NCBI GenBank assembly: GCA_035444285.1
Contig: DAOMOK010000001.1
Coordinates: forward strand, 434,001-498,000
Direction of reading: 5' to 3'
Source of the DNA: CAADGU01 sp035444285
Lineage (GTDB): Bacteria > Chloroflexota > Anaerolineae > Promineifilales > Promineifilaceae
Length of the DNA: 64,000 bases
Each line of letters opens with the position of its first letter. The first letter of the stretch is position 1. Positions 33,967 through 41,459 of this stretch are shown here, piece by piece. The notes under the pieces were generated by a model. That model ran no database searches and was not told the DNA's origin. It saw only the letters and a program-made list of their open reading frames with translations. The translations under genes were made by a program, and so were the position numbers.

Positions 33967-34581
33967 ATGAAGGAGTTGAGTGTTTGGGTAGATGAGTTTT
34001 ACGGAGGAATCATCGGGCATGGAATGTTTGTTCGTTCGCTGTGTCCAGAGAAGACACCCACTGAACCTCTCGGCAAACTTATAAGGTGGCTTCAGCCAGG
34101 TACTTCCTATTTTGATCGGGGGGACCTGCCATTAGGCTATTGTAAGGTCAGCAGACCTGAAGCAAGGTTTCATTTGTATTCACTAGGAGAGGCTGCTTGG
34201 GGAGCATTTCACGACTCACATACACTCAATGAACTAGATTTTCAACCCAAATTGGCCGGAATAGTTGTTGTAATTGAGCGGGAATCCGTCATGATGAGTC
34301 TGGAGAGAAAGTCTAAGAAGGGCATAAATTCAATATCGTCTTTGGGGGCAATGCATTTTTCGTGGTTTGAGAAACAAAGGCTACCATATGTCATCGCAGC
34401 TACAGGATACCAGGGCGCGAAAGCAGAATTGGAATTTCTCCGTACAGCTCTGGCCCTGACTTCCGACATTCCTATGATTCCTGGACCATCTCTATGGCAG
34501 GGTGCCCCCTTGCTGTTTGACACCGAACATGCCAACCAGGTTCTGTTTGCATTGTATAAGGAAATAAAACATGGTATTTGA
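33967..34581 (+). CDS. Degenerate small-GTPase-like protein (P-loop lost)
   Basis: A 204-residue protein that lines up with bacterial Arf/MglA-like GTPases. In the same order it has a beta1 start with a degenerate P-loop (YGGIIGHGMFVRSLCPEKT in place of GxxGxGKTT), FDRGDLPLGYCKV (like the FGR-L segment of switch I), RFHLYSLGEA (like LYLFGTPGQ), GIVVVIERES (like the GFVVLVDS strand), PYVIAATGYQ (like PYVVAANKQD, the base motif changed) and a C-terminal DIPMIPGPS...VLFALYKEI. The missing GK[ST] and NKxD imply no GTP binding. Base composition is lower in GC and no ACGGCCGT occurs in it. It overlaps the DinB gene by 11 bases. The assignment is by motif order, not a search. Confidence 0.55.
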   Translation: MKELSVWVDEFYGGIIGHGMFVRSLCPEKTPTEPLGKLIRWLQPGTSYFDRGDLPLGYCKVSRPEARFHLYSLGEAAWGAFHDSHTLNELDFQPKLAGIVVVIERESVMMSLERKSKKGINSISSLGAMHFSWFEKQRLPYVIAATGYQGAKAELEFLRTALALTSDIPMIPGPSLWQGAPLLFDTEHANQVLFALYKEIKHGI

Positions 34582-35080
34582 GAACCTCTACCAGGAACTG
34601 GCGCGGGGGTTGGAGATTATTCCGCTGTTGGTGGCGGATATGGCGCAGGCGGAAGCGCAGGTTAAACCAACGGCCGATTCATGGTCTGCGCTGGAAGTTA
34701 TCTGCCATTTGTACGACGAAGAGCGAGAAGATTTTCGGCAGCGGCTGGACATCATGCTGCACCGACCACAAGACCCGCTGCCAGATATTGACCCGCAAGG
34801 CTGGATTGCCAGCCGCCAATACAACCAGCGCGATCTGGCCGAGATGGTAGAGAAATTCAAAGCTGAACGCAGCCAATCACTCACCTGGCTCAAAGAGTTG
34901 GCCGCGCCTAACTGGGAAGCGGTGTATACCACCCAATGGGGTTCCATGAAAGCAGGCGATATGTTCGCCGCCTGGGTGGCGCATGATAATTTGCACACAC
35001 GCCAATTGGTGGAACTGCGCCGCAGCCGCCTGCTAAATTTGACCGCGCCGTATGATGTGGGGTACGCCGGGGATTGGTAA
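34571..35080 (+). CDS. DinB-like four-helix protein
   Basis: A 169-residue member of the DinB/YfiT superfamily, cytosolic four-helix proteins that often bind a metal with three His residues. The His positions can be seen in ALEVICHLYDEE, and in WVAHDNLHTRQLVELR. W-S-ALEV-CHL is the family's usual second-helix start. Members act as metal-dependent thiol transferases or have no known role, so the substrate is not predicted. Its ATG overlaps the end of the previous gene by 11 bases, so translation is probably coupled. Another DinB gene lies at 57381. Confidence 0.85.
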   Translation: MVFENLYQELARGLEIIPLLVADMAQAEAQVKPTADSWSALEVICHLYDEEREDFRQRLDIMLHRPQDPLPDIDPQGWIASRQYNQRDLAEMVEKFKAERSQSLTWLKELAAPNWEAVYTTQWGSMKAGDMFAAWVAHDNLHTRQLVELRRSRLLNLTAPYDVGYAGDW

Positions 35081-35100
35081 ATTAGTGGGAAAGTCAGCAA

Positions 35101-35262
35101 ATGTTAACGACGGAAATGCAATCAGCAGAAGCCTTATGGCTGGAAATCAAAACGTATTTGGAAGGGAAAAGGAATCTTGTCAGGGTGTTGCTAGAATTCA
35201 TTACGTCCTGTGCCCACATTGATCCGGATTCAGAAGTCGCGTGGAAATTGAAAGTGACCTGA
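35101..35262 (+). CDS. Short ORF of unknown function
   Basis: A 53-residue frame starts MLTTEMQSAEALWLEIKTYL and ends VAWKLKVT. GGGAAAG lies about ten bases before the ATG. I do not recognise it. It is lower in GC than its neighbours, like the gene pair before it, and could be a real small gene or the remnant of a larger one. The rest of 35081-35408 holds a hairpin repeat and a TATAAT box. Confidence 0.3.
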   Translation: MLTTEMQSAEALWLEIKTYLEGKRNLVRVLLEFITSCAHIDPDSEVAWKLKVT

Positions 35263-35304
35263 TTTGGTTAAGAATTTTTACAAAACAGAAGACAAGAAAT
35301 ATTG

Positions 35305-35337
35305 AGACCCTAAGGGTTTGGGAAACCCTTAGGGTCT
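35305..35337. repeat. Hairpin family A (ACCCTAAGGGTTT)
   Basis: AGACCCTAAGGGTTT (35305-35319), loop GGG, then the exact complement (35323-35337). A second copy with the same arms lies at 52896-52927. A TATAAT box follows nine bases downstream. Confidence 0.9.
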
Positions 35338-35345
35338 ATTTGCGG

Positions 35346-35351
35346 TATAAT
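35346..35351 (+). promoter_or_regulatory. Possible -10 box for the receiver gene
   Basis: TATAAT matches the consensus -10 exactly and lies about 58 bases before the receiver ATG. The -35 position falls inside the hairpin repeat and shows no consensus, so this is tentative. Confidence 0.3.
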
Positions 35352-35408
35352 GGCAGCGTGACACAGTATAAGAAATGAGCTCAATACCATGTGGATGATG
35401 AGGACGGT

Positions 35409-35783
35409 ATGACCACGATATTACAGATTGAAGATAATCACGCCAACCGGCTGTTGGTGGAACGTGTGCTGACGCCACACAACTATCGCCTGCTCCACGC
35501 CTCAGATGGAGAGAGCGGCGTCACGCTGGCCATTGAAGAAAAGCCAGACTTAATTCTGGTGGATATGGGGTTGCCAGATGTGGACGGGCAAACGGTTGTC
35601 ACCCTGCTGCGGCAAATTCCAGAAATGCAAGACATTCCCATTGTGGCCATAACCGCCTGGCCCCCCGAAAAAGCCATGGAAATTGCTCAACGCTATGGCT
35701 GTGATGGCTGCATCACCAAGCCGATTGATATTCGCTCCTTTCCGGCCGAGATTGCCGCCTATCTGGAAAAACGCAAATCGTAA
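35409..35783 (+). CDS. Stand-alone response-regulator receiver (CheY-like)
   Basis: A 124-residue single receiver domain: MTTILQIEDN (acidic pair), phosphoacceptor Asp in LILVDMGLPD, the Thr of VAITAWPPE and the Lys of CITKPID. There is no output domain, so it must act by protein contact. ATG 35409 follows AGGA closely. The GTG at 35391 would add six residues. No kinase is adjacent; the nearest hybrid kinase is at 45775. Confidence 0.93.
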   Translation: MTTILQIEDNHANRLLVERVLTPHNYRLLHASDGESGVTLAIEEKPDLILVDMGLPDVDGQTVVTLLRQIPEMQDIPIVAITAWPPEKAMEIAQRYGCDGCITKPIDIRSFPAEIAAYLEKRKS

Positions 35784-35846
35784 CCACGGCCCTTTGATCT
35801 GGCTTGCCCAAATGCCAGGCGAAACTCGCCTCTTGAATGCAGCAAG

Positions 35847-36692
35847 ATGAAAATTTTACCAGCAACCCAGTTTACGCCTGAAGAGTTGACAGACGCTTAT
35901 AACGAAACCCGCATGGATTATCTGGTGCCCATGCCCATGAATGTGACCCGCTTTCAAGAATATACGCGGGTTTATGACATTCATCTGCCCAACTCCTGTG
36001 TGGTTTATGATGCTGAAGCCGAATTGATATTGGGTTTGGGGATGTTAGGGGTGCGCGGAGAACACAGTTGGATTACGCGGCTGGGGGTGCTGCCCTACGG
36101 CCGTCGCCTGGGCACCGGTTCCGCCATCATGTCCGGCTTGCTGGCCGAAAGCGAAAAACTGGGCATAAAAACAGTCTGGCTGGAAGTAATTAAAGGCAAC
36201 ACACCCGCTCACCAGCTTTTTTACAAATTTGGTTTTCAAGATTTACGTGAATTGATTGTCGCCCGCCGCCCGCCAAATCCAGATAATAACCAGGCTGCAT
36301 TAGAGCGCATCAAGCGTGTCACGGCGTTGAACCATGAAGATGCCATCATCTTGCTTTCCCACCGCAAAGAGCGCCCGAACTGGCTGAATGAAACGGGAAC
36401 CTTCCAAAATGTGCGCAACCTGTCAGCGCTGCTGGTGGAACTGCACAATGGCGGGCGCGGCTGGGTAACATACCACGCCGGGCTGCTGCAATTGACGCGC
36501 ATTGTGGTGGAAGTGACGGTGGGCGACCCCTGTGAAGTGGCCGAATCGGTACTGAGCGTCATGCACCAGCGCCACAAACGGCAGGACGCCATTGCCGAGA
36601 ATTTCTGCAATGATGGCATATGGCAAGGCTTTCAAAGAGTTGGTTATTTTGAATCGTTCCGCCGTATAGAAATGAAAAGAGATCTGGATTAA
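35847..36692 (+). CDS. GNAT-family acetyltransferase with extra C-terminal domain
   Basis: A 281-residue protein. The N-terminal 135 residues are a GNAT domain that transfers acetyl from acetyl-CoA. The coenzyme-binding segment is ITRLGVLPYGRRLGTGSAIM (R-x-x-G-x-G), followed by VWLEVIKGNTPAHQLFYKFGF. The last 140 residues (ALLVELHNGGRGWVTYHAGLL...NFCNDGIWQGFQRVGYFESFRRIEM) end like a second GNAT half and may be a degenerate copy. Substrate unknown. It starts 60 bases after the receiver gene. Confidence 0.85.
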   Translation: MKILPATQFTPEELTDAYNETRMDYLVPMPMNVTRFQEYTRVYDIHLPNSCVVYDAEAELILGLGMLGVRGEHSWITRLGVLPYGRRLGTGSAIMSGLLAESEKLGIKTVWLEVIKGNTPAHQLFYKFGFQDLRELIVARRPPNPDNNQAALERIKRVTALNHEDAIILLSHRKERPNWLNETGTFQNVRNLSALLVELHNGGRGWVTYHAGLLQLTRIVVEVTVGDPCEVAESVLSVMHQRHKRQDAIAENFCNDGIWQGFQRVGYFESFRRIEMKRDLD

Positions 36693-36737
36693 CCAAAAGT
36701 GGCCCGGTTGGAAACCGGCCACAACAGGGATGAGAAC

Positions 36738-37700
36738 ATGATTGAACCAACGGCCGTGACCCAGGCCGCCCACCGTATACAAGGTATTGCCCACCGCACC
36801 CCGGTGATGACATCGCGTGCGTTGAACCAGTTAACCGGGCGGCAAATTTTCCTCAAATGTGAAAACTTCCAACGGGTAGGCGCATTCAAATTTCGCGGCG
36901 CATACAATGCCGTCAGCCAGTTGAGTGATGTCCAAAAGGCAGCCGGCGTCGTCACCCATTCCAGCGGCAACCACGCCCAAGGGTTGGCGCTGGCGGCGCA
37001 GTTGTTGGGCGTGCAGGCGACCATCGTCATGCCCGATGATTCGCCTGCGGTAAAGAAGGCCGCCACCGCCGGTTATGGTGCAAACATTGTCACCTGCCCG
37101 GCCATTGACCGGGACAGGGTATGCGCCGATCTGATAGCCGAATTTGGCTACACCCTCATCCACCCGTTTGATAACTGGCAGATTATCGCCGGGCAAGGTA
37201 CGGCTGCGCAAGAACTTTTGGCCGAAGTGGGCGACGCCGAAGAGGGCGGCCTGGATTTGCTCTTTGTGCCCGTGGGCGGCGGCGGGCTGATCAGCGGCTG
37301 CTCGTTAGCCGCCGCCGGGCACAGCCCTCGTGTGCGCGTGGTGGGCGTGGAACCGGCAGCGGGGGCTGACGCCAACCAATCCTGGCGCGAGGGGCACCTT
37401 GTCAAGCTAGACAGTGTGCCCGACACCATCGCCGACGGCCTGCGTACCCGCGCCATCGGCGAACGCAACCTGGCGGTGATGACGCGCTATGTGCATGACA
37501 TGACGGCCGTACCCGACGACGCCATTATGGAAACGCTCAAATTCCTCTGGCAGCGCCTCAAGCTGGTGGTGGAACCAAGTGGCGCGGCGGCGCTGGCCCC
37601 CCTCTTCAGCGGCCAATACACGGCCCCCGGCCAACGGGTGGGTATTATCCTCTCCGGCGGCAACGCGGATATGGCCGCCTTGTTGCCCTATTTTCAGTAG
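36738..37700 (+). CDS. Threonine/serine dehydratase-like PLP enzyme
   Basis: A 320-residue fold-type II PLP enzyme. It shows FLKCENFQRVGAFKFRGA (the Lys of FKFRG forms the Schiff base), SSGNHAQGLALAA (phosphate/substrate loop), PVGGGGLISG (PLP phosphate) and IILSGGNAD near the end. Length fits a catabolic threonine dehydratase or serine racemase without a C-terminal ACT domain, so feedback control by isoleucine is unlikely. GGGA lies before the ATG at 36738. A family C hairpin overlaps its stop. Confidence 0.93.
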   Translation: MIEPTAVTQAAHRIQGIAHRTPVMTSRALNQLTGRQIFLKCENFQRVGAFKFRGAYNAVSQLSDVQKAAGVVTHSSGNHAQGLALAAQLLGVQATIVMPDDSPAVKKAATAGYGANIVTCPAIDRDRVCADLIAEFGYTLIHPFDNWQIIAGQGTAAQELLAEVGDAEEGGLDLLFVPVGGGGLISGCSLAAAGHSPRVRVVGVEPAAGADANQSWREGHLVKLDSVPDTIADGLRTRAIGERNLAVMTRYVHDMTAVPDDAIMETLKFLWQRLKLVVEPSGAAALAPLFSGQYTAPGQRVGIILSGGNADMAALLPYFQ

Positions 37701-37724
37701 GGCGATTTTGGAAAATCGCCCTAC
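37699..37724. repeat. Hairpin family C (TAGGGCGATTTT)
   Basis: TAGGGCGATTTT (37699-37710) pairs exactly with 37713-37724. The first two bases are part of the TAG stop codon of the preceding gene. Close copies lie at 38549-38575 and 43498-43516. Confidence 0.9.
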
Positions 37725-37729
37725 CTTGT

Positions 37730-38542
37730 ATGATGCACAACCATTTACGCGCCCTGCAAATTCGGCCCATCCCGGCCGAACAGCAAGAACGGTTTCCCTT
37801 CAACATTCCGGCCATTTCAGGGAATACGGAGATTGTGCTGGACACGGCCGTGACCTTCCTTGTTGGTGAAAATGGCTCCGGCAAATCCACGCTGCTAGAG
37901 GCGTTGGCCACAGCCATCGGCGCATACACCGTCGGCGCGGCCGAGTTATCACGTGACGAGACGCTGGCCCACGCCCAGGAGCTGGCCGGGTACCTCAAGC
38001 TGATCTGGTCAATTAAAACCCGGCACGGCTTTTTCCTGCGAGCGGAGGACTTCTTCGGCTACGTGAAGCGACTGGCGCAAATGGAGGCAGAATTGCAGGC
38101 AGAATTACGGCGAGTAGATGGGGAGTACAACGGCCGTTCCCAGCAGGCGAAAAACCTGGCGCGGATGCCGTTTGCCGGTCAATTACACCAGATGCGGCAG
38201 CAGTACGGCCGTGACCTGAACACCTACTCCCACGGCGAAAGTTTTCTGGAACTGTTCCAATCTCGCTTGCAGCCCAACGGCCTCTACCTGCTAGACGAAC
38301 CAGAAGCGCCGCTCTCACCTACCCGCCAGTTGACCTTGCTCTCTATGATCAAACAGATGACGGCCCAAAACTGCCAGTTCATCATCGCCACCCATTCCCC
38401 CATTCTCATGGCGTACCCCGGTGCAGCTATCCTCAGCTTTGATTACGCCCCCGCCCGGCGTGTGGCCTATGAAACACTAGAACACGTCACCGTCACCCGC
38501 TCCTTCCTGAATGACCCGGAGGCGTATTTGCGCCATCTGTAA
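37730..38542 (+). CDS. SMC/ABC-like AAA ATPase
   Basis: A 270-residue ATPase with an ABC-type head. Walker A is VGENGSGKSTLLEAL (about residue 44), the signature-like loop is YSHGESFLELF, Walker B is GLYLLDEPEAPLSP and the switch His is in IIATHSPILMA. The region between (LKLIWS..., RLAQMEAELQAELRR) is short and helical. Proteins of this size are often called predicted ATPases and may be partners of nucleases or toxin systems, but no such gene is next to it. ATG at 37730 or 37733. Confidence 0.9.
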   Translation: MMHNHLRALQIRPIPAEQQERFPFNIPAISGNTEIVLDTAVTFLVGENGSGKSTLLEALATAIGAYTVGAAELSRDETLAHAQELAGYLKLIWSIKTRHGFFLRAEDFFGYVKRLAQMEAELQAELRRVDGEYNGRSQQAKNLARMPFAGQLHQMRQQYGRDLNTYSHGESFLELFQSRLQPNGLYLLDEPEAPLSPTRQLTLLSMIKQMTAQNCQFIIATHSPILMAYPGAAILSFDYAPARRVAYETLEHVTVTRSFLNDPEAYLRHL

Positions 38543-38548
38543 TTTTGA

Positions 38549-38575
38549 GTAGGGCGATTTTGAAAATCGCCCTAC
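38549..38575. repeat. Hairpin family C, second copy
   Basis: GTAGGGCGATTTT (38549-38561), one-base loop, and the exact complement (38563-38575). It lies between the ATPase stop and the glycosyltransferase start, inside an upstream extension of that ORF which is therefore rejected. Confidence 0.9.
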
Positions 38576-38583
38576 ATACCCCT

Positions 38584-39486
38584 ATGACTACCCTTTCCAT
38601 CATCATCGTCAACTACAACACCTGCCAGCTTTTGGATGATTGCCTGGCGTCGCTGTCTACGGCCGTGCCGCCACCCGGCGGCCTGGAAATCATCGTCGTA
38701 GACAACGCCTCGGCCGATGACAGCGTGGACATGGTGCGGCAAAAATACCCGGCGATACAGGTGGTGGCGCTGCCGCAAAACGTCGGCTTCTCCGCCGGGA
38801 ATAATCGTGGGCTGGACATTGCTGCCGGTGAATATGTCCTTTTCCTCAACTCGGATACACGAGTGAGCCAACATGCGCTGGCCGAGCCGCTGGCATACAT
38901 GCAGGCGCATCCCGGCGTCGGTGCATTGACCGTGCGGTTGATTTACCCCAACGGCGCGCGCGACCCAGACAACCATCGCGGATTCCCCACCCCCTGGAAC
39001 GCCTTTTGCCACTTTGCCGGGCTGGGCAAACTGTTCCCCCACAATCCTCGATTTAACGGCTACTTCCAAAGCTACGCCAACTTCGACGAAACACATCCGG
39101 TGGAGGTGATTGCCGGATCGTTTATGATGATGCCCATGGCGCTCTGCCGCCAATTGGGCGGTTGGGACGAAACGTACTTTTTTTATGGCGAAGATATAGA
39201 TTTTTGTTACCGCATCTGGCAAGCGGGTTATGAAATCGTTTATTATCCTCATGTGGACGTGCTGCATTACAAAGGGGCCAGTTCGGGCCTGCGTAAAGAG
39301 TCGGCGGAAATTGCCCGCCCACCCAAAGAGACGCGGGTGCGGGTGGCAAAGGAATCGGTACGGGCCATGAAAATTTTTTACCAGAAGTTTTACCGCCAGC
39401 AATATCCGGGTTGGGTCACGGCCGTGATCCTGGCGGGTATTCAACTGCGCGGTTGGTTTCGGATTGTCAAACATCAACTAAATTAG
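38584..39486 (+). CDS. Family 2 glycosyltransferase (rhamnosyltransferase-like)
   Basis: A 300-residue inverting GT-A enzyme that adds a sugar from an activated donor. It starts MTTLSIIIVNYNTCQLLDDC and has VDNASADDSVDM, NVGFSAGNNRGL, the metal DxD-like LFLNSDTR and the acceptor motif GEDIDFCYRIWQAGY (EDxDFCxR). This pattern is typical of WbbL-type rhamnosyltransferases of polysaccharide synthesis. No membrane helices, so it is probably cytosolic or peripheral. Sugar and acceptor are unknown. The start at 38584 excludes the hairpin. Confidence 0.93.
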   Translation: MTTLSIIIVNYNTCQLLDDCLASLSTAVPPPGGLEIIVVDNASADDSVDMVRQKYPAIQVVALPQNVGFSAGNNRGLDIAAGEYVLFLNSDTRVSQHALAEPLAYMQAHPGVGALTVRLIYPNGARDPDNHRGFPTPWNAFCHFAGLGKLFPHNPRFNGYFQSYANFDETHPVEVIAGSFMMMPMALCRQLGGWDETYFFYGEDIDFCYRIWQAGYEIVYYPHVDVLHYKGASSGLRKESAEIARPPKETRVRVAKESVRAMKIFYQKFYRQQYPGWVTAVILAGIQLRGWFRIVKHQLN

Positions 39487-39493
39487 TAATCGA

Positions 39494-39528
39494 GTAATTG
39501 GGTAAATGACGCTCAATTACCCAATTAC
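39494..39528. repeat. Intergenic hairpin (GTAATTGGGTAA)
   Basis: GTAATTGGGTAA (39494-39505) and TTACCCAATTAC (39517-39528) are exact complements. A related, less perfect run of the same words lies at 40970-41030 after the next gene. Confidence 0.8.
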
Positions 39529-39546
39529 CTCAATAAGGAGACGCGC

Positions 39547-40968
39547 ATGTTTTCCAGCCAAATTTCCCGATTGATGACCGCATGTATGGGAGCAGTGGTT
39601 CTGTTAACGGCCGTTCTCCACCTCCTCCACGCCCAACCGCAACAAAACAACAGCACCTTTGGCTACGGCTTCAACGTGGCCGCCTGGGATGTGCCGCAGT
39701 TGCAGGCGATGGGGTTTAACTGGATGAAAGTGTTCAACGGCCCTGGCAACCGCCTGCCGGTGCAGGTGTTGCTGCGTATTGACGCCAACGTCACCCATTT
39801 CAACAATCTGAACGGCTTTGGCAATTTCGTGGCCCAGTTGGCCCAGCAACAAAAGGGGTATGTGGAAGCCTACGAAATCGGCAACGAGCCGAATCTCGAT
39901 GCCAGTTATGGCTGGGCTGCGCCCCCCGTTGCCGCCGATTATGTGGCGGTGTTGTGCGAGGCATACGGCCGTATCAAAGCCATAGACCCGGACGCGCTGG
40001 TTATCTCCGCCGGGCTGGCCCCCACCGGACGGGTGCAGGGCAACTGGAACGGCCATCCCGGCCACAACGGCCTTTACCAGGACGAACGTGAGTTTTTCCT
40101 GGAATTTGTGGCCGCGGGCGGCGGCAACTGTCTGGATGGTGTAGGCTACCACCCCTACGGCTACAGTGCCGATTTTGACGCCACGCCCGATATTCCTTCC
40201 GGCGACCCCACCCAAAACTGTGCCAATGGCTTTTGTTTTCGCGGCGCGGAAAAGCTATATGAACTGATGCAGGCCAATGGCCTGGGCAGCAAAAAGATGT
40301 GGGCCACCGAGTTTGGCTGGATCACGCAGCCACCCGACCACTGCCTCAGTGACCCCGGCTGGCAGGGCCGCCAATGGCAGATCGTGTCCGAACAAAAGCA
40401 GGCGGAAAATCTGGTGGGGGCGTATGAATACGCGACGACAAATTGGCCCTGGATGGAGGCCATGTTCATCTTTAATCTGAACTTCAATCAGTCGCCAAGT
40501 TATCCAGAGTGTGAGCAAATGCGTTTTTACAGCGTGATGGAACGGCCAGCCGAACAGGCATTAACGGACATGCCTAAGGTGTCACCACCGGCTGCCGGTG
40601 AACTGGACGTTAGCCCCCTGGCGCTAACCACCATTGTCACGCCGGGACAACTGCCCATGACGAGCACGGCCGTGCTCCACCTCTACAACAGCGGCGTCAC
40701 CTCCCTCGATTACACCATCACCGCCACTGCCACCGCGCCACTGTCGCTCACCCTGCCTCCTACCCCTACCGGAACGCTGGCTGCCGGGCAAAACCTGACC
40801 ATGCCTGTGCAACTGGCCCTGCCCATGCAGCCCACCGGCCTCTACACGGGCACGTTAACGGCCGTGGCCACATCATCCGGCCTGACCACGACGCAGACGA
40901 TACCAGTGCAGGTGTTTGTATGGGAGACCATTCACCGGGTGTATTTGCCGGTTATCGTACGCAATTGA
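39547..40968 (+). CDS. Secreted clan-A glycosidase-like protein with YLPV tail
   Basis: A 473-residue exported protein. A signal segment (about residues 8-28) is followed by a TIM-barrel glycosidase-like domain. Glu114 in EIGNEPNLD (acid/base) and Glu255 in MWATEFGW (nucleophile) are placed as in GH5/GH39-type enzymes. The Cys pairs in the middle (NCANGFC) may form disulfides. An Ig-like domain (about 360-460, LDVSPLALTTIVTPGQLP) follows, then the tail HRVYLPVIVRN. AAGGAG precedes the ATG. The barrel resembles the C-terminal part of the protein at 30413. Substrate unknown. Confidence 0.87.
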   Translation: MFSSQISRLMTACMGAVVLLTAVLHLLHAQPQQNNSTFGYGFNVAAWDVPQLQAMGFNWMKVFNGPGNRLPVQVLLRIDANVTHFNNLNGFGNFVAQLAQQQKGYVEAYEIGNEPNLDASYGWAAPPVAADYVAVLCEAYGRIKAIDPDALVISAGLAPTGRVQGNWNGHPGHNGLYQDEREFFLEFVAAGGGNCLDGVGYHPYGYSADFDATPDIPSGDPTQNCANGFCFRGAEKLYELMQANGLGSKKMWATEFGWITQPPDHCLSDPGWQGRQWQIVSEQKQAENLVGAYEYATTNWPWMEAMFIFNLNFNQSPSYPECEQMRFYSVMERPAEQALTDMPKVSPPAAGELDVSPLALTTIVTPGQLPMTSTAVLHLYNSGVTSLDYTITATATAPLSLTLPPTPTGTLAAGQNLTMPVQLALPMQPTGLYTGTLTAVATSSGLTTTQTIPVQVFVWETIHRVYLPVIVRN

Positions 40969-41086
40969 GCAATTGAGTAGTTAGGTATTTGGTGTTGTCA
41001 ATTACACAATTACCCAATTACCCAGTTACCGGTATTTGCACAGTTTGCCCAAAGACAAACGGACAGGTTGTGCCCAAAATAAGCCT

Positions 41087-41368
41087 ATGTCATTCAACTG
41101 GTTAAACGATTTTCACCGGGAAATGGAAAAACCGGACAACTATGCCGAGAAAACGCTGGCGCAATACCGGCTGGGCATGAAAGCCAAAGGCTCCATTGTG
41201 GGTGTGCGCATTGAAATAGACCGCGATGGGTGTGACGCCTGCCGACAGTTGGATGAAACGGCCGTCTACCAGCCCGACGATTCCCCCCGCCTGCCCCTAC
41301 CCACCTGCACCAAAGGCCGCCGCTGTGGCTGTGTCTATCGGCCGGTGATGAGCTATGAAAGCCCGTGA
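41087..41368 (+). CDS. Small Cys-rich protein, unknown function
   Basis: A 93-residue protein with a charged N-terminus (FNWLNDFHREMEKPDNYAEKTLAQY) and five Cys residues near the end (DGCDACRQL, then CTKGRRCGCVYRPV), a likely metal or Fe-S site. I cannot place it in a named family. It has one ACGGCCGT. The ATG at 41087 starts at a Ser-Phe-Asn segment. Upstream sequence 40969-41086 holds a repeat of ATTACCCAATTAC words. Confidence 0.7.
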   Translation: MSFNWLNDFHREMEKPDNYAEKTLAQYRLGMKAKGSIVGVRIEIDRDGCDACRQLDETAVYQPDDSPRLPLPTCTKGRRCGCVYRPVMSYESP

Positions 41369-41385
41369 TCCGTAACCCGCAATTC

Positions 41386-41412
41386 GTGAGCCGTAATCGG
41401 CTTACGGCTCAC
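41386..41412. repeat. Intergenic hairpin (GTGAGCCGTAA)
   Basis: GTGAGCCGTAA (41386-41396) pairs with TTACGGCTCAC (41402-41412). The flanks repeat related words (GATCCGTAA, TTACGGATTACG), giving a nested palindrome over about 41366-41430. Confidence 0.8.
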
Positions 41413-41459
41413 GGCTTACGGATTACGAGTTAAACCAATAAACAGGTGACTCCGTGACA

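Noticed and set aside
38572..39477. 301-residue minus-strand frame opposite the glycosyltransferase
   Set aside because: The plus strand shows a complete GT2 enzyme. The minus-strand translation has no family motifs.
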